A stretch of 64,000 nt of DNA from Leifsonia aquatica (lineage in GTDB: Bacteria; Actinomycetota; Actinomycetes; Actinomycetales; Microbacteriaceae), in contig NZ_JACHVP010000001.1 in assembly GCF_014190775.1 (NCBI RefSeq), forward strand, positions 1,922,001 to 1,986,000, written 5' to 3'. Position 1 is the stretch's first letter. Each line of letters begins with the position of its first letter. A program made the translations under genes and the position numbers. Positions 16,269 through 25,121 of the stretch are shown here, one piece after another. The notes under the pieces are model-generated. The model did not search any database. It was not told the DNA's origin and saw nothing but the letters and a program-made list of their open reading frames with translations.

Positions 16269-17768
16269 ATGACCGCATCCCTCGCCCTCCTGGGCGCCTC
16301 CAAGTCGTACGGAGGCGCCCAGGTGCTGCACGCCGTCGACCTGGCTGTGCAGCCGGGCAGCATCCACGCCCTGGTCGGAGAGAACGGCGCGGGCAAGTCC
16401 ACCGCACTCAAGATCCTCGCCGGGCTGGAGCAGCCGACCGCCGGAACCGTGACGGTCGACGGGGAGGCCGCGGTCTTCTCGGGCCGCGCCTCGGCGATCC
16501 GACACGGGATCGGACTGGTGCCGCAGCAGCTCAGCCTCATCCCCGAGCTCACCCTCGCCGAGAACCTCGTGCTCGGGCAGCCCGAACGCCTCGCCCGCCG
16601 TCGCCGCGCCGCCCGGCTGCTGCGCGAGGCCGCCGGCTCGGCCGGTCTCGCCGTCGAGCCCGACGTGCGGGTGCGGGAGCTGGGCCTCGCGCAGCGCCAG
16701 CTGGGCGAGCTGGCGATCGCGCTCGCCCAGGGCGCGCGCATCCTGCTGCTCGACGAGCCCACGTCGGCGCTCGGACCGTTCGAGACGGCCGCCCTGTTCG
16801 ATCGCGTGCGCTCGCTCGCGGCGGCCGGCTACGCCGTGCTCCTCATCACCCACCGGCTCGACGAGGTGCGTCTCGTCGCCGACACGGTCACCGTGCTCTC
16901 GCACGGGCACGTGACCCTCTCCTCCCCCGTCGCCGACGTCACCGACGAGGACCTCGTGCGGGCGATGGTCGGCAGCGTGCCTCCGGTGCCGCGGCGCGAG
17001 CACACGATCGCCGGGGAGGCGCGCCTCGAATTGCACGAGGCGACGACCGGGACCACCGGCACCGGCATCGACGGCGTCAGCCTGAGCGTGCGCGGCGGCG
17101 AGGTCGTCGGCGTGCTGGGCGTCGCCGGCAACGGCCAGACCGCGCTCGCGGAGGCCGCCGCAGGCATCCTCCCCCTCCGTTCGGGCACGGTCGCCGTCGA
17201 CGGAACCGCGGTCACGGGCCGACCGGATCGCGCCGCCCAGGCGGGACTCGCCTACGTGCCCGAAGTGCGCATCGACGCTCTGCTGCCCGACGCCCCGCTC
17301 ACCCGCTCCGCCGTGCTGCGCACGCTCGGGCTGGGCGGCCGGTTCCTGCGCCACGGACGCATCGACACCCGGGCGGTGCGCGCCTTCACCACGGCCCTCC
17401 TCGAACGCCACGACGTGCGCCCGCGCAACCCCGACCTCCCGGCCCGCGCGCTCTCCGGCGGCAACCAGCAGAAGCTGCTCGTCGGGCGCGAGCTCGACGG
17501 CGCCCCCGCGGTCGCCGTGCTGCACGGGCCGACCCAGGGGCTCGACCTGCACGCCAGCGCGGTGATCCGCGGCGAGGTGCGCGCGGCCGCCGCCGCCGGC
17601 ACCGCCGTGCTGCTGGTCAGCGCCGACACCGACGAGATCCGCGACCTCGCGGACCGCATCCTCATCCTCTCGAAGGGACGCATCGTGGACAGCCTCGACG
17701 CCGCCGACTTCGACAGCGCCCGCATCGGGCGCGGCATGGCCGGTCTCGGCGGGGAGGTCACCGCATGA
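16269..17768 (+). CDS. Nucleoside-type ABC transporter ATPase, two ABC domains
   Basis: A 499-residue double ATPase of the class that works with BMP lipoproteins. Domain 1 has Walker [10 protein letters not shown] (about residue 40), LGLAQRQLGELAIAL in place of a classical signature and Walker B ILLLDEPTSAL. Domain 2 has a degenerate Walker A (GVAGNGQT), a good [16 protein letters not shown] signature and AVAVLHGPTQGLD, in which the usual Asp-Glu of Walker B is missing; this asymmetry is typical of the class. The stop overlaps the first permease ATG by four bases. The ribosome binding site is poor, so it may depend on coupling to the lipoprotein gene 30 bases upstream. Confidence 0.88.
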   Translation: MTASLALLGASKSYGGAQVLHAVDLAVQPGSIHALVGENGAGKSTALKILAGLEQPTAGTVTVDGEAAVFSGRASAIRHGIGLVPQQLSLIPELTLAENLVLGQPERLARRRRAARLLREAAGSAGLAVEPDVRVRELGLAQRQLGELAIALAQGARILLLDEPTSALGPFETAALFDRVRSLAAAGYAVLLITHRLDEVRLVADTVTVLSHGHVTLSSPVADVTDEDLVRAMVGSVPPVPRREHTIAGEARLELHEATTGTTGTGIDGVSLSVRGGEVVGVLGVAGNGQTALAEAAAGILPLRSGTVAVDGTAVTGRPDRAAQAGLAYVPEVRIDALLPDAPLTRSAVLRTLGLGGRFLRHGRIDTRAVRAFTTALLERHDVRPRNPDLPARALSGGNQQKLLVGRELDGAPAVAVLHGPTQGLDLHASAVIRGEVRAAAAAGTAVLLVSADTDEIRDLADRILILSKGRIVDSLDAADFDSARIGRGMAGLGGEVTA

Positions 17769-18853
17769 CCGCCCTCGCCACCTGGCTGCACCGCCGCCGC
17801 GGACCGCTGATCGCCGCCCTCTACGTCGTCGCGGGCTTCGCCGTCGTCTTCGTGCTCGTCGTCGCCACCGGCGGCGACCTCGGCGCGGCACTCGGCGGCT
17901 GGTTCACCGGCGCGTTCGGCGACGGCTACAACCTCACCCAGACGCTCTCGAACGCCACGCCGCTCGCACTCGTGGCGATCGGGGTCTCGGTCGCGCTGCG
18001 CGCGGGCGTCGTCACCGTCGGTGCGGAAGGGCAGCTGATCGTCGGCGCCATCCTGTCGACGGTGGTCGCCCTCCTGCTCGGTCCGGAGGCCAGCCCGGCC
18101 GTCGCCCTCCCGCTCGGCGCGGTCGCGGGCGTCGTCGGCGGGATGCTGTGGGCACTCCCAGCCGCGGTCGCCAAGATCCGCTGGAACGTCAACGAGATCC
18201 TCTTCACCCTGCTCGCCAACTACCTCGCCGTCTCGCTGCTGACCTACCTGCTCCGCACGGTGCTGCGGGATCCCGCGACCAACGCCAGCCCGCAGTCGCC
18301 GCCTCTGCCCCTGCCGTCGCAGCTCCCGCAGCTGCCGGTGAGCGGCCGCATCCACGTCGGCATCGTCATCGTCGCGTTGATCCTGCTCGGCGCCTGGTGG
18401 TGGTCGCGCACGCGGCGGGCGTTCGTGCTCGAGGTCTACGGGTCGCGTCCGGTGCTCGCCGCGCGGCTCGGCCTGACGCCGCGCTCCGCGGTGCTCACCG
18501 CCCTCCTCGTCTCCGGCGCCGCCGCGGGGCTGGCGGGATGGATGCAGGTCGCCGGCGTCACCCAGCGCCTCGAACCGTCGGTGTCGGGAGGCATCGGCTT
18601 CGCCGGGCTCGCGGTCGCGGTGCTCGGCCGGGGCAACCCGCTCGGGATCGCGCTGGCCGCGATCGTCTATTCCGCGCTGGGCACCGGAGCGGCGGGCGTC
18701 CAGATCGCCACGGGGACGACCCCGACCGCGATCGGCACGGTCACCCAGGGCATCCTGCTGCTGACGGCCGCGCTCGCCCTCGCGGCCCTGCAGCTCAGCC
18801 GCATCGAGAAGGCGGACACCATCGCCGCGAAGACCGAGGCGGTGCCCGCGTGA
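17765..18853 (+). CDS. Nucleoside-type ABC transporter permease 1
   Basis: A 362-residue membrane permease of the BPD_transp_2 class as found with BMP lipoproteins. Hydrophobic segments begin near residue 15; the ATPase-contact region VALRAGVVTVGAEGQLIVGAI is characteristic of the first permease of these systems, and a long periplasmic loop rich in Pro/Ser/Leu lies near residue 175. The start ATG overlaps the ATPase stop (ATGA), and its own stop overlaps the next gene's GTG (GTGA), so all three should be made in fixed ratio. The C-terminus is short and charged. Confidence 0.87.
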   Translation: MTALATWLHRRRGPLIAALYVVAGFAVVFVLVVATGGDLGAALGGWFTGAFGDGYNLTQTLSNATPLALVAIGVSVALRAGVVTVGAEGQLIVGAILSTVVALLLGPEASPAVALPLGAVAGVVGGMLWALPAAVAKIRWNVNEILFTLLANYLAVSLLTYLLRTVLRDPATNASPQSPPLPLPSQLPQLPVSGRIHVGIVIVALILLGAWWWSRTRRAFVLEVYGSRPVLAARLGLTPRSAVLTALLVSGAAAGLAGWMQVAGVTQRLEPSVSGGIGFAGLAVAVLGRGNPLGIALAAIVYSALGTGAAGVQIATGTTPTAIGTVTQGILLLTAALALAALQLSRIEKADTIAAKTEAVPA

Positions 18854-19821
18854 GCCCCGTCGAATTCTGGACCGTCGTGCTCTCGGGGGCGCTCGCCCTC
18901 TGCGCGCCCATCGTCATCGCCGGTCTCGGCGAGATCTTCCTCGAGCGCACCGGCGGGTTCAACGTCGGCATCGAGGGGATGATGCTGGTCGGCGCCGTCT
19001 TCGGCGTGCTCGGCGCTCACGTCGGCGGCGTGTGGGTCGGCGTGCTCGCCGGCATCCTCGCCGGGCTCGTCCTCGGCCTGCTGATGGGCGTCGCCTCGGC
19101 GATCGCCAAGGCCGACATCGTGATCGTCGGCATCGCGATCGGGCTGCTCGGCGCCGGCCTCAGCGTGTTCCTGTTCCAGGCGCTCAACCCGGCCGGCTCG
19201 ACCAACCAGACCGTCGAGACACAGCCTCCCCTGCACCTGCCGTTCATCGAGGGCATCCCGGTGATCGGCCCGGGACTCGCCCACGCGGGCACGTTCTTCT
19301 ACCTCTCCCTCCTGCTCGTCGTGCTCTCCTGGCTGGTGCTCGACCACACCCGGTTCGGGCTGCGGCTGCGCGCGGTCGGCGACGACGAGTCGGTGGCGAG
19401 GACCCGCGGCATCTCGCCCACCGGCTTCCGGCTCGTCGCGGCCGTGATCGCGGGCGGCTTCGCCGGACTCGCCGGAGCGACCGTGCCGCTCGCCAGCATC
19501 GGGACGTTCTCGCCCGGGATGACGGGAGGCGCGGGCTTCGTCGCCCTCGCGGTCGTCATCATCGGCCGTCGCAACCCGTTCGGCCTGATCGCGGGAGCGC
19601 TGCTGTTCTCGTTCTTCAACTCGCTCGCGCTGCTCGCCCAGACCCAGAGCCTCGGGCTGCCGGTCGAGCTGTTCCAGGCCCTCCCCTACCTGGCGACGCT
19701 CGTCGTGCTCTGCGTCGTCTCCCGGCGCGTCTGGCGGCGGAGCCGTGTCGCGCGCCGAGCCTCCACGTCCTCCACGTCCCCCACGCCCTCCACCTCCCCC
19801 GAACCCGAAGGAGCCCGATGA
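18850..19821 (+). CDS. Nucleoside-type ABC transporter permease 2
   Basis: A 323-residue permease, the shorter partner of the preceding one. ERTGGFNVGIEGMMLVGAVFG near residue 28 is the signature of the second permease of BMP systems, and GDDESVARTRGIS is the cytoplasmic coupling loop. The last 25 residues are an Arg-, Ser-, Thr- and Pro-rich tail after the final membrane helix. Translation starts at a GTG overlapping the upstream stop; a longer upstream frame lies wholly inside permease 1 and is spurious. The stop overlaps the ATG of the acyl-CoA-dehydrogenase-like gene, tying the transporter to the flavin enzymes. Confidence 0.87.
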   Translation: MSPVEFWTVVLSGALALCAPIVIAGLGEIFLERTGGFNVGIEGMMLVGAVFGVLGAHVGGVWVGVLAGILAGLVLGLLMGVASAIAKADIVIVGIAIGLLGAGLSVFLFQALNPAGSTNQTVETQPPLHLPFIEGIPVIGPGLAHAGTFFYLSLLLVVLSWLVLDHTRFGLRLRAVGDDESVARTRGISPTGFRLVAAVIAGGFAGLAGATVPLASIGTFSPGMTGGAGFVALAVVIIGRRNPFGLIAGALLFSFFNSLALLAQTQSLGLPVELFQALPYLATLVVLCVVSRRVWRRSRVARRASTSSTSPTPSTSPEPEGAR

Positions 19822-20966
19822 CCGCCCCGACCAGCCTGCACGACCTCCCGGACGCCGAGCGCGCCCTGCTCGAGAAGGTCGGCGCGCTCGCGGCCGGCTT
19901 CGAGACCGAGGCCGCCGCTCACGACGAGCGCGCCGAGATCGCCGTCGACAGCCTCACCGCGCTGCACGAGGCCGGTCTCAGCCGCGCGACCCTCCCGGAG
20001 CACCTGGGCGGCGAGGGCCTCAGCTACCAGGCCTTCGGCGAGGTCGTGCGCGTGCTCGCCGCCGCCGACCCGTCGATCGCCACGATCGTGACGATGCACA
20101 CCGGTGCCGGCGTCGGGCTCGCCGAGCTGACCCGCGAGAAGAAGGGCTCCTTCTTCGCCGACGAGTTCCTCGCCGGCAAGCGCTTCGCCAACGCGCTCTC
20201 GGAGCCGACCAGCGGCAACCGCTTCCTCAACCCGCAGCAGGCCGCCCGGCCGACCGAGGGCGGCTGGCTGCTCGACGGCGCCAAGCGCTTCGTCTCCGGC
20301 AGCGAGATCGCCGACTACCTGCTCGTCAACGCGCTCGTCGACGACGCCCCCACCTTCTTCGCCGTCATCCCCGACGAGACGGTCTCGATCATCCCGATCT
20401 GGGACACCCTCGGCCTGCGCGCCACCCGCAGCCAGCTCCTGTCGTTCAGCGACACCCTCCTGAGCGAGGAGCACCGCGGACGCGCACCCGGTCCCGGCGA
20501 CTTCGCTGCGGTGCCCGCCGGCCTGCCCGCGATCTCGCTCGGCATCGCCGACGCCGCGCTCGCCGCGCTGGTCGACCACGCCAAGAACCGCTCCATCCTG
20601 GGCAAGCCGCTGTCGCACCAGCAGTGGATCCAGCACGAGGTCGCCGACGCGCAGTCGCGGCTCGAGGCGGTGCACGCGTTCTACGAGCGCACCCTCGCCG
20701 AGGCGGACGCGGGCCGGCCCGAGTTCTTCCCGAACCTCTCCCGCTCCAAGTACCTGGCGAACAAGATCGCGGTGGAGGTTGCCCAGCTCGGCGTCCGCGT
20801 GGGCGGCGCCTCCGGCTACCTCAAGCAGTCGCCCATCCAACGCCACCTGCGCAACGCCCAGGCCGGTCAGCTCATGGCCTACTCGACCGAAGTGCTCGCC
20901 GGCGAGATCGGCAAAGAGGTGCTCGGCGTCGTCGAGTCCCCCGCCGAGTACGAGCAGGTGGCGTGA
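19818..20966 (+). CDS. Acyl-CoA dehydrogenase-fold flavoprotein (SfnC/DszC-like)
   Basis: A 382-residue protein with the acyl-CoA dehydrogenase fold: N-terminal helical part, a middle beta domain (FANALSEPTSGNRFLN, GWLLDGAKRFVSGSEIADYLLV) and a C-terminal helical part (GKPLSHQQWIQHEVADAQSR, RVGGASGYLKQS). The consensus catalytic Glu of true dehydrogenases is not evident, and GGASGY plus its neighbourhood fit the DszC/SfnC-type monooxygenase branch, which uses reduced flavin and oxygen. The ATG overlaps the permease stop by four bases. With the next gene it would form a pair like DszC/DszA, but whether it oxidises N, S or C in its substrate cannot be told. Confidence 0.8.
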   Translation: MTAPTSLHDLPDAERALLEKVGALAAGFETEAAAHDERAEIAVDSLTALHEAGLSRATLPEHLGGEGLSYQAFGEVVRVLAAADPSIATIVTMHTGAGVGLAELTREKKGSFFADEFLAGKRFANALSEPTSGNRFLNPQQAARPTEGGWLLDGAKRFVSGSEIADYLLVNALVDDAPTFFAVIPDETVSIIPIWDTLGLRATRSQLLSFSDTLLSEEHRGRAPGPGDFAAVPAGLPAISLGIADAALAALVDHAKNRSILGKPLSHQQWIQHEVADAQSRLEAVHAFYERTLAEADAGRPEFFPNLSRSKYLANKIAVEVAQLGVRVGGASGYLKQSPIQRHLRNAQAGQLMAYSTEVLAGEIGKEVLGVVESPAEYEQVA

Positions 20967-20968
20967 CC

Positions 20969-22342
20969 ATGGCCGACCGTCAGAGGATGATCTTCAACGC
21001 GTTCAACATCTTCTCCGTCTCGCACCACGACCAGGGGATGTGGGCGTGGCCGGGCAGCAAGCAGCTCGACTACAACTCGATCGACTACTGGGCCGACATC
21101 GCCCGGCTGCTGGAGCGGGGCCGCTTCGACACCCTGTTCTTCGCGGACGTGCTCGCGCCGTACGAGGCGTTCGAGAACTCGCGCGAGCGTGCGGTCTACA
21201 GCGGCATGCAGTTCCCGATCAACGACCCCGGCGAGCTCATCCCGGCGCTCGCCTACGCGACCGAGAACCTCGGCTTCGTGCTGACGCAGAACATCCTACA
21301 GGAGCCGCCGTACGCGTTCGCCCGCAAGATGTCGACGCTCGACCACCTGACCCGCGGCCGCATCGCGTGGAACATCGTCACCACGTTCCTGCCCGGCGCC
21401 GGTCGCAACCTCGGCCTCGCCGGCCTCCCGGAGCACGAGGACCGCTATGCGCGCGCCGACGACTACGTCGACGTGGTCTACAAGCTGTGGGAGGCGAGCT
21501 GGGAGGACGACGCCGTCGTGCGCGATCTCGCCCGCAAGCAGTACTCCGACCCGGCGAAGGTGCACGAGATCAACCACGTCGGCCCGTTCTACGACGTCGT
21601 CGGCCCGCACCTCACCGAGCCGTCGCCGCAGCGGACGCCGTTCCTGATCCAGGCGGGCGTCTCGCCGCGGGGGCGCGACTTCGCCGGGCGCAACGCGGAG
21701 GGCCTGTTCATCAACGCCCTCAGTCCGGCCGAGGCCGCCCCGGTCGTCGCCGACGTGCGCGCCGCCGCCGTGCGTCACGGGAGGCGGGCGCAGGACGTGA
21801 AGCTCTTCGGCATCCTGGGCTTCGTCGTCGGCAGCACCGAGGAGGAGGCCAAGCGCCTCCACGAGGAGATCACCGACTTCCAGAGCATCGACGCCAACCT
21901 CGCCAAGCAGAGCGTCTTCCTCGGCTACGACTTCGGGCAGCTCGACCCGAAGGAGCCGATCCACGAGATCGCGAAGCGGCCCGAGGGCCAGGAGGGCATC
22001 GTCGGCAAGCTCATCGCGATGTCGCCGAACCCGCAGTACACGATCGGCGAGCTGGTCCGCTGGTTCGGCAACCTCCGCGTCGTCGGCACGCCCGAGCAGA
22101 TCGCGGACCACGTCGAGGCGTGGCAGGACGCGGGCGTCGACGGGATGAACGTGCAGTACGTCGTCTCCCCCGGCTCGTTCGAGGACTTCGTCGACCACGT
22201 GACGCCCGAGCTCCAGCGCCGCGGGATCATGCAGACCGAGTACCGCGAGGGCACGCTGCGCGAGAAGGTCTTCGGCAACGGCCCGTTCCTGCCCGACGAG
22301 CACCGCGCGCGCGGCTTCCGCCGCGCCGCGTTCGGCGGCTAG
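20969..22342 (+). CDS. NtaA/SnaA/DszA-family flavin-dependent monooxygenase
   Basis: A 457-residue luciferase-like monooxygenase of the NtaA/SnaA/SoxA(DszA) family, which uses reduced FMN and oxygen supplied by a separate reductase. Family blocks include FNIFSVSHHDQGMWAWPGS near the N-terminus, ARKMSTLDHLTRGRIAWNIVT (about residue 115), GPHLTEPSPQRTPFLIQAG and SPRGRDFAGRNAEGLFI (about residue 230). The ATG at 20969 lies two bases after the previous stop; a GTG six bases earlier would overlap it and is an alternative. It ends the transporter operon. A substrate taken up by the BMP transporter is a reasonable inference. A GGAGGAGAT palindrome array follows. Confidence 0.87.
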   Translation: MADRQRMIFNAFNIFSVSHHDQGMWAWPGSKQLDYNSIDYWADIARLLERGRFDTLFFADVLAPYEAFENSRERAVYSGMQFPINDPGELIPALAYATENLGFVLTQNILQEPPYAFARKMSTLDHLTRGRIAWNIVTTFLPGAGRNLGLAGLPEHEDRYARADDYVDVVYKLWEASWEDDAVVRDLARKQYSDPAKVHEINHVGPFYDVVGPHLTEPSPQRTPFLIQAGVSPRGRDFAGRNAEGLFINALSPAEAAPVVADVRAAAVRHGRRAQDVKLFGILGFVVGSTEEEAKRLHEEITDFQSIDANLAKQSVFLGYDFGQLDPKEPIHEIAKRPEGQEGIVGKLIAMSPNPQYTIGELVRWFGNLRVVGTPEQIADHVEAWQDAGVDGMNVQYVVSPGSFEDFVDHVTPELQRRGIMQTEYREGTLREKVFGNGPFLPDEHRARGFRRAAFGG

Positions 22343-22369
22343 GGCCGCGTCGCCTCGCATCAATTCGGC

Positions 22370-22552
22370 AAGGGAGGAGATCACTGCTCGTTCGGGCACG
22401 GATCTCCTCCCTTCCCCGCGTTCTGCCCAGCTCGCGCCCCGAATCTCCTCCGGTGCCCACCGCGTCGGTATGGGAGGAGATTCGGCGTGCCGACCTGGCC
22501 GATCGCGGTGAACGGAGGAGATTCCTGGCCCTATTGCGAGAATCTCCTCCGT
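22370..22552. repeat. GGAGGAGAT palindromic element, copy B (three hairpins)
   Basis: This fills most of the 312-base gap between the monooxygenase gene and the DUF1801 gene. Three successive hairpins have perfect 13-base arms: 22370-22382 with 22401-22413 (AAGGGAGGAGATC type), 22439-22451 with 22473-22485 (CCGAATCTCCTCC type), and 22512-22524 with 22540-22552 (ACGGAGGAGATTC type). The first has the loop core GCTCGTTCGGGC of copy A at 13059. All arms share GGAGGAGAT. No coding frame or T-run is seen; the remaining 100 bases before the next gene hold nothing recognised. Confidence 0.85.
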
Positions 22553-22654
22553 CGCCCACGCGCTCGACGGCCGGTCGAGCAGGAATGGAGAAGCGCGCGG
22601 GCGCGGGATGCGGGAGGCTGGACTCGTCAGCATCCAGAACTCCGGGAGGACACC

Positions 22655-23110
22655 ATGAGCCCCGCCACGACCGCCGACGACGGCTTCACCGCCGAGGAGC
22701 GCGCCGCCATGAAGGAGCGCGCGCAGGAGATCAAGGCCAAACGCGCGTCGAAGAAGCTCTCGAAGGAGGAGCAGGCCGCCGCCGACGCCGCCGAGGTGCA
22801 GGCGAAGATCGCCGAGATGACGGACGACGAGCAGGCCATCGCCCGCCGCCTCCACGAGCTCGTCGCCGAGCATGCCCCGTCGCTCGCGCCGAAGACCTGG
22901 TACGGGATGCCCGCCTACGCCAAGAACGGGAAGAACATCGTCTTCTTCCAGCCCGCCACGAAGTTCAAAGCCCGATACTCCACGATCGGCTTCAACGACC
23001 CGGCACAGCTCGACGACGGCACGATGTGGGCGACCGCGTTCGCCGTGATCGAGCTGACCCCCGCCGACGAGAAGATCATCGCCGCGCTGCTGGAGAAGGC
23101 GGCGGGCTGA
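22655..23110 (+). CDS. DUF1801 (YdhG-like) protein
   Basis: A 151-residue protein with a DUF1801/YdhG domain in its second half: APKTWYGMPAYAKNGKNIVFF near residue 80, FKARYSTIGFND, and TMWATAFAVIELTPADEKIIAALL at the end. Homologues include frataxin-like iron-binding proteins of Bacillus, but most are uncharacterised. The first 55 residues are a Lys/Glu/Ala-rich helix that looks like a coiled coil, and AKRASKKLSKEEQAAADAAEV may bind nucleic acid or a partner. A GGGAGGA site precedes the ATG. It is convergent with the methyltransferase gene, three bases away. Confidence 0.82.
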   Translation: MSPATTADDGFTAEERAAMKERAQEIKAKRASKKLSKEEQAAADAAEVQAKIAEMTDDEQAIARRLHELVAEHAPSLAPKTWYGMPAYAKNGKNIVFFQPATKFKARYSTIGFNDPAQLDDGTMWATAFAVIELTPADEKIIAALLEKAAG

Positions 23111-23113
23111 CCC

Positions 23114-24652
23114 TCAGCCCTGCGGCGGGACGGTGAGCAGGCCGTCCACCAGCATCCCGCGCACAGCAGGAAGCAGGTCGTCACGCAGAGCGGCCTCATC
23201 CACCTCCAGCAGCTGGGCGAGCGCACCGACGATCGCGGCGACGCTCAGCTCGCCGTCGCTCGCGCCGGTCAGGGCCGCGAGCCCGGTGTCGGCGGACACG
23301 GTGCGTCCGAAGCCGCCGCCCTGCCGGAGCAGGATGGCGGTCGGCGCGTCCGAGCCGGGCCAGAGGTGCCGCTCCTCGGTGACGTCTCCGGCCACCGCGA
23401 GCCGCAGCGCCGAGAGGGCGTCGTCGTCGAGAGCGGCTTGGAGGTCGTGGGCGGCCAGCGCCGCATCCAGCGCCACGCCCAGCCCGGCCTCGTTCGCGCC
23501 GAGCGAGCCGTGGATGCGCTCGAAGCGCCGGAGCGTCGGCACCCCTTCCGCCCGCCGCAGCAGCAGGTAGCCGAACCCGACCTGCCGCACGCCGCGCTCC
23601 TCGAAGTCGTCCAGCCACGCGCCCAGCAGCTGGTCGAAGGCCGCCGTGCCGGGCCGGGTGCCGCCGTCGCGGATCCACGTCTCGGCGTATCCGGCGGCGT
23701 CTTCGGTGTCGCGCTCGATCACCCAGGCGTCGAGCGGCGTGGCGGAGCCGTCCACCCATCCGCGCACGCGATCGAGCGCGTCGGTGTAGCCGTGGTACTC
23801 CCAGTTGCCGAGCAGCTGCGCGACCCCACCGGGCTCCAGGTGCTCGCCGCAGCCGGCAATGAAGGCCGCGACGAGGGCGTCGCCGACCATCCCGCCGTCG
23901 CGGTACTCGTACGCGGGCACGCCGTCGACGCGCGGGGTGATGACGAAGGGCGGGTTGGAGACGATGTGGTCGAATCGCTCCCCCGCCACCGGCTCGAACA
24001 TGCTGCCGAGCCGGAACTCGATGCCGTCGACGCCGTTGAGGTCGGCGTTCAGCGCGGCGAGCTCCAGGGCGCGCGGCGAGATGTCGGTCGCGACGACCCG
24101 CTCTGCGTGCCGGCGGGCGTGCAGGGCCTGGATGCCGCATCCCGTGCCCAGATCGAGCGCCGTGCGCGCGGGCCGCTGCAGCATCAGCCCGCTGAGGGTC
24201 ATGGAGGCGCCGCCCACGCCGAGCACGTGGTCCTCCGGAAGCGCGTGGCCCAGCGCCAGCTCGCCGAGATCGGAGACGATCCACCACTCGGCCGGACCGA
24301 GGGCGTCCACGAAGGAGTAGGGGCGCAGGTCGACGGCCGGGGTGACGCGTGCGTCGTCGCGGCGCAGCAGTCCGAGTTCCTGCGCGCCCTCGATGCCGAG
24401 CGTGGGAAGGGCGGCCTCAGCCGCCTCGACAGTCGCCGCGCGGCCGAGCACGAACAGGGAGGCGAGCGTGCCGAGGGGGGACGGCTCGCGGCGGCCGAGT
24501 GCCCGCTCGGCCGGGACGCGCTGGCCGCGGTGCAGCGCCTCTGCGGCCTCCTCGCCCCACAGGTCGGTGAGGGCGGAGACGGTGAACCCCGCCCCGGTCA
24601 GGTCGGAACGGAGTGCCGCGATCGATGCGGCGCGGTCGGCGGGTGAGCTCAC
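23114..24652 (-). CDS. HemK/PrmC-like class I methyltransferase
   Basis: A 512-residue SAM-dependent methyltransferase. The AdoMet loop is ALDLGTGCGIQALHA near residue 170, and the NPPF motif (VSNPPFVITPR near 237) marks the N6-adenine/N5-glutamine methyltransferase branch, which acts on planar amides or amines. An N-terminal winged-helix-like region and a C-terminal region of about 200 residues flank the catalytic core; the latter resembles the wing domains of actinobacterial 'DUF7059/DUF7782' proteins. The target is unknown. The start is a GTG (24650-24652); no ATG exists before the divergent acylphosphatase gene 31 bases away. Confidence 0.82.
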   Translation of the reverse strand: MSSPADRAASIAALRSDLTGAGFTVSALTDLWGEEAAEALHRGQRVPAERALGRREPSPLGTLASLFVLGRAATVEAAEAALPTLGIEGAQELGLLRRDDARVTPAVDLRPYSFVDALGPAEWWIVSDLGELALGHALPEDHVLGVGGASMTLSGLMLQRPARTALDLGTGCGIQALHARRHAERVVATDISPRALELAALNADLNGVDGIEFRLGSMFEPVAGERFDHIVSNPPFVITPRVDGVPAYEYRDGGMVGDALVAAFIAGCGEHLEPGGVAQLLGNWEYHGYTDALDRVRGWVDGSATPLDAWVIERDTEDAAGYAETWIRDGGTRPGTAAFDQLLGAWLDDFEERGVRQVGFGYLLLRRAEGVPTLRRFERIHGSLGANEAGLGVALDAALAAHDLQAALDDDALSALRLAVAGDVTEERHLWPGSDAPTAILLRQGGGFGRTVSADTGLAALTGASDGELSVAAIVGALAQLLEVDEAALRDDLLPAVRGMLVDGLLTVPPQG

Positions 24653-24683
24653 CGGACCATTCAAGCAGGAGCAGAATGGGCGT

Positions 24684-24959
24684 GTGATCCGCAAGAGAGC
24701 GATCGTGACCGGGACGGTGCAGGGCGTCGGCTTCCGCTGGGCGGCGCGCGAGCAGGCGCAGGCCATCGGCGTGACCGGCTGGGCGCGCAACCGTGCCGAC
24801 GGAAGCGTGGAGGTGGAGGTCGAGGGCGAGCCCGCCGCGGTCGACCGGATGCTCGCGTGGCTTCGGGAGGGGCCTCCCGGATCTGAGGTGGCCGGCCTCG
24901 ACGTCACCGACACCGCCCCCGACGGCGACGACGGCTTCCGCATCCGCCAGACCGCCTGA
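24684..24959 (+). CDS. acyP: Acylphosphatase
   Basis: A 91-residue acylphosphatase, full length for the family, hydrolysing carboxyl-phosphate bonds in the cytoplasm. The catalytic Arg lies in GTVQGVGFRWAAREQA (about residues 11-25) and the catalytic Asn in GWARNRADGSVEVEVEG. The GTG at 24684 is the only start near the first strand (VIRKRAIVTGTVQG). CAGAAT six bases before it could be a -10, and no Shine-Dalgarno sequence is seen, so the gene may be leaderless. It is divergent from the methyltransferase gene. Confidence 0.93.
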   Translation: MIRKRAIVTGTVQGVGFRWAAREQAQAIGVTGWARNRADGSVEVEVEGEPAAVDRMLAWLREGPPGSEVAGLDVTDTAPDGDDGFRIRQTA

Positions 24960-25121
24960 CCGCCTGACGGGTCCGCGGTGGCGACCGCTGCGCCCAGGTA
25001 CGTCTGCGGCGCGGCGACGCGGCGCAAACGTCCCGTGACACCGCACTCGACACATGCATCGCTGCCGCACGTGCGCGAGCTCGGCACTGTTCCGCGGCGC
25101 GCAGCGGTGGACAATGGGGGC

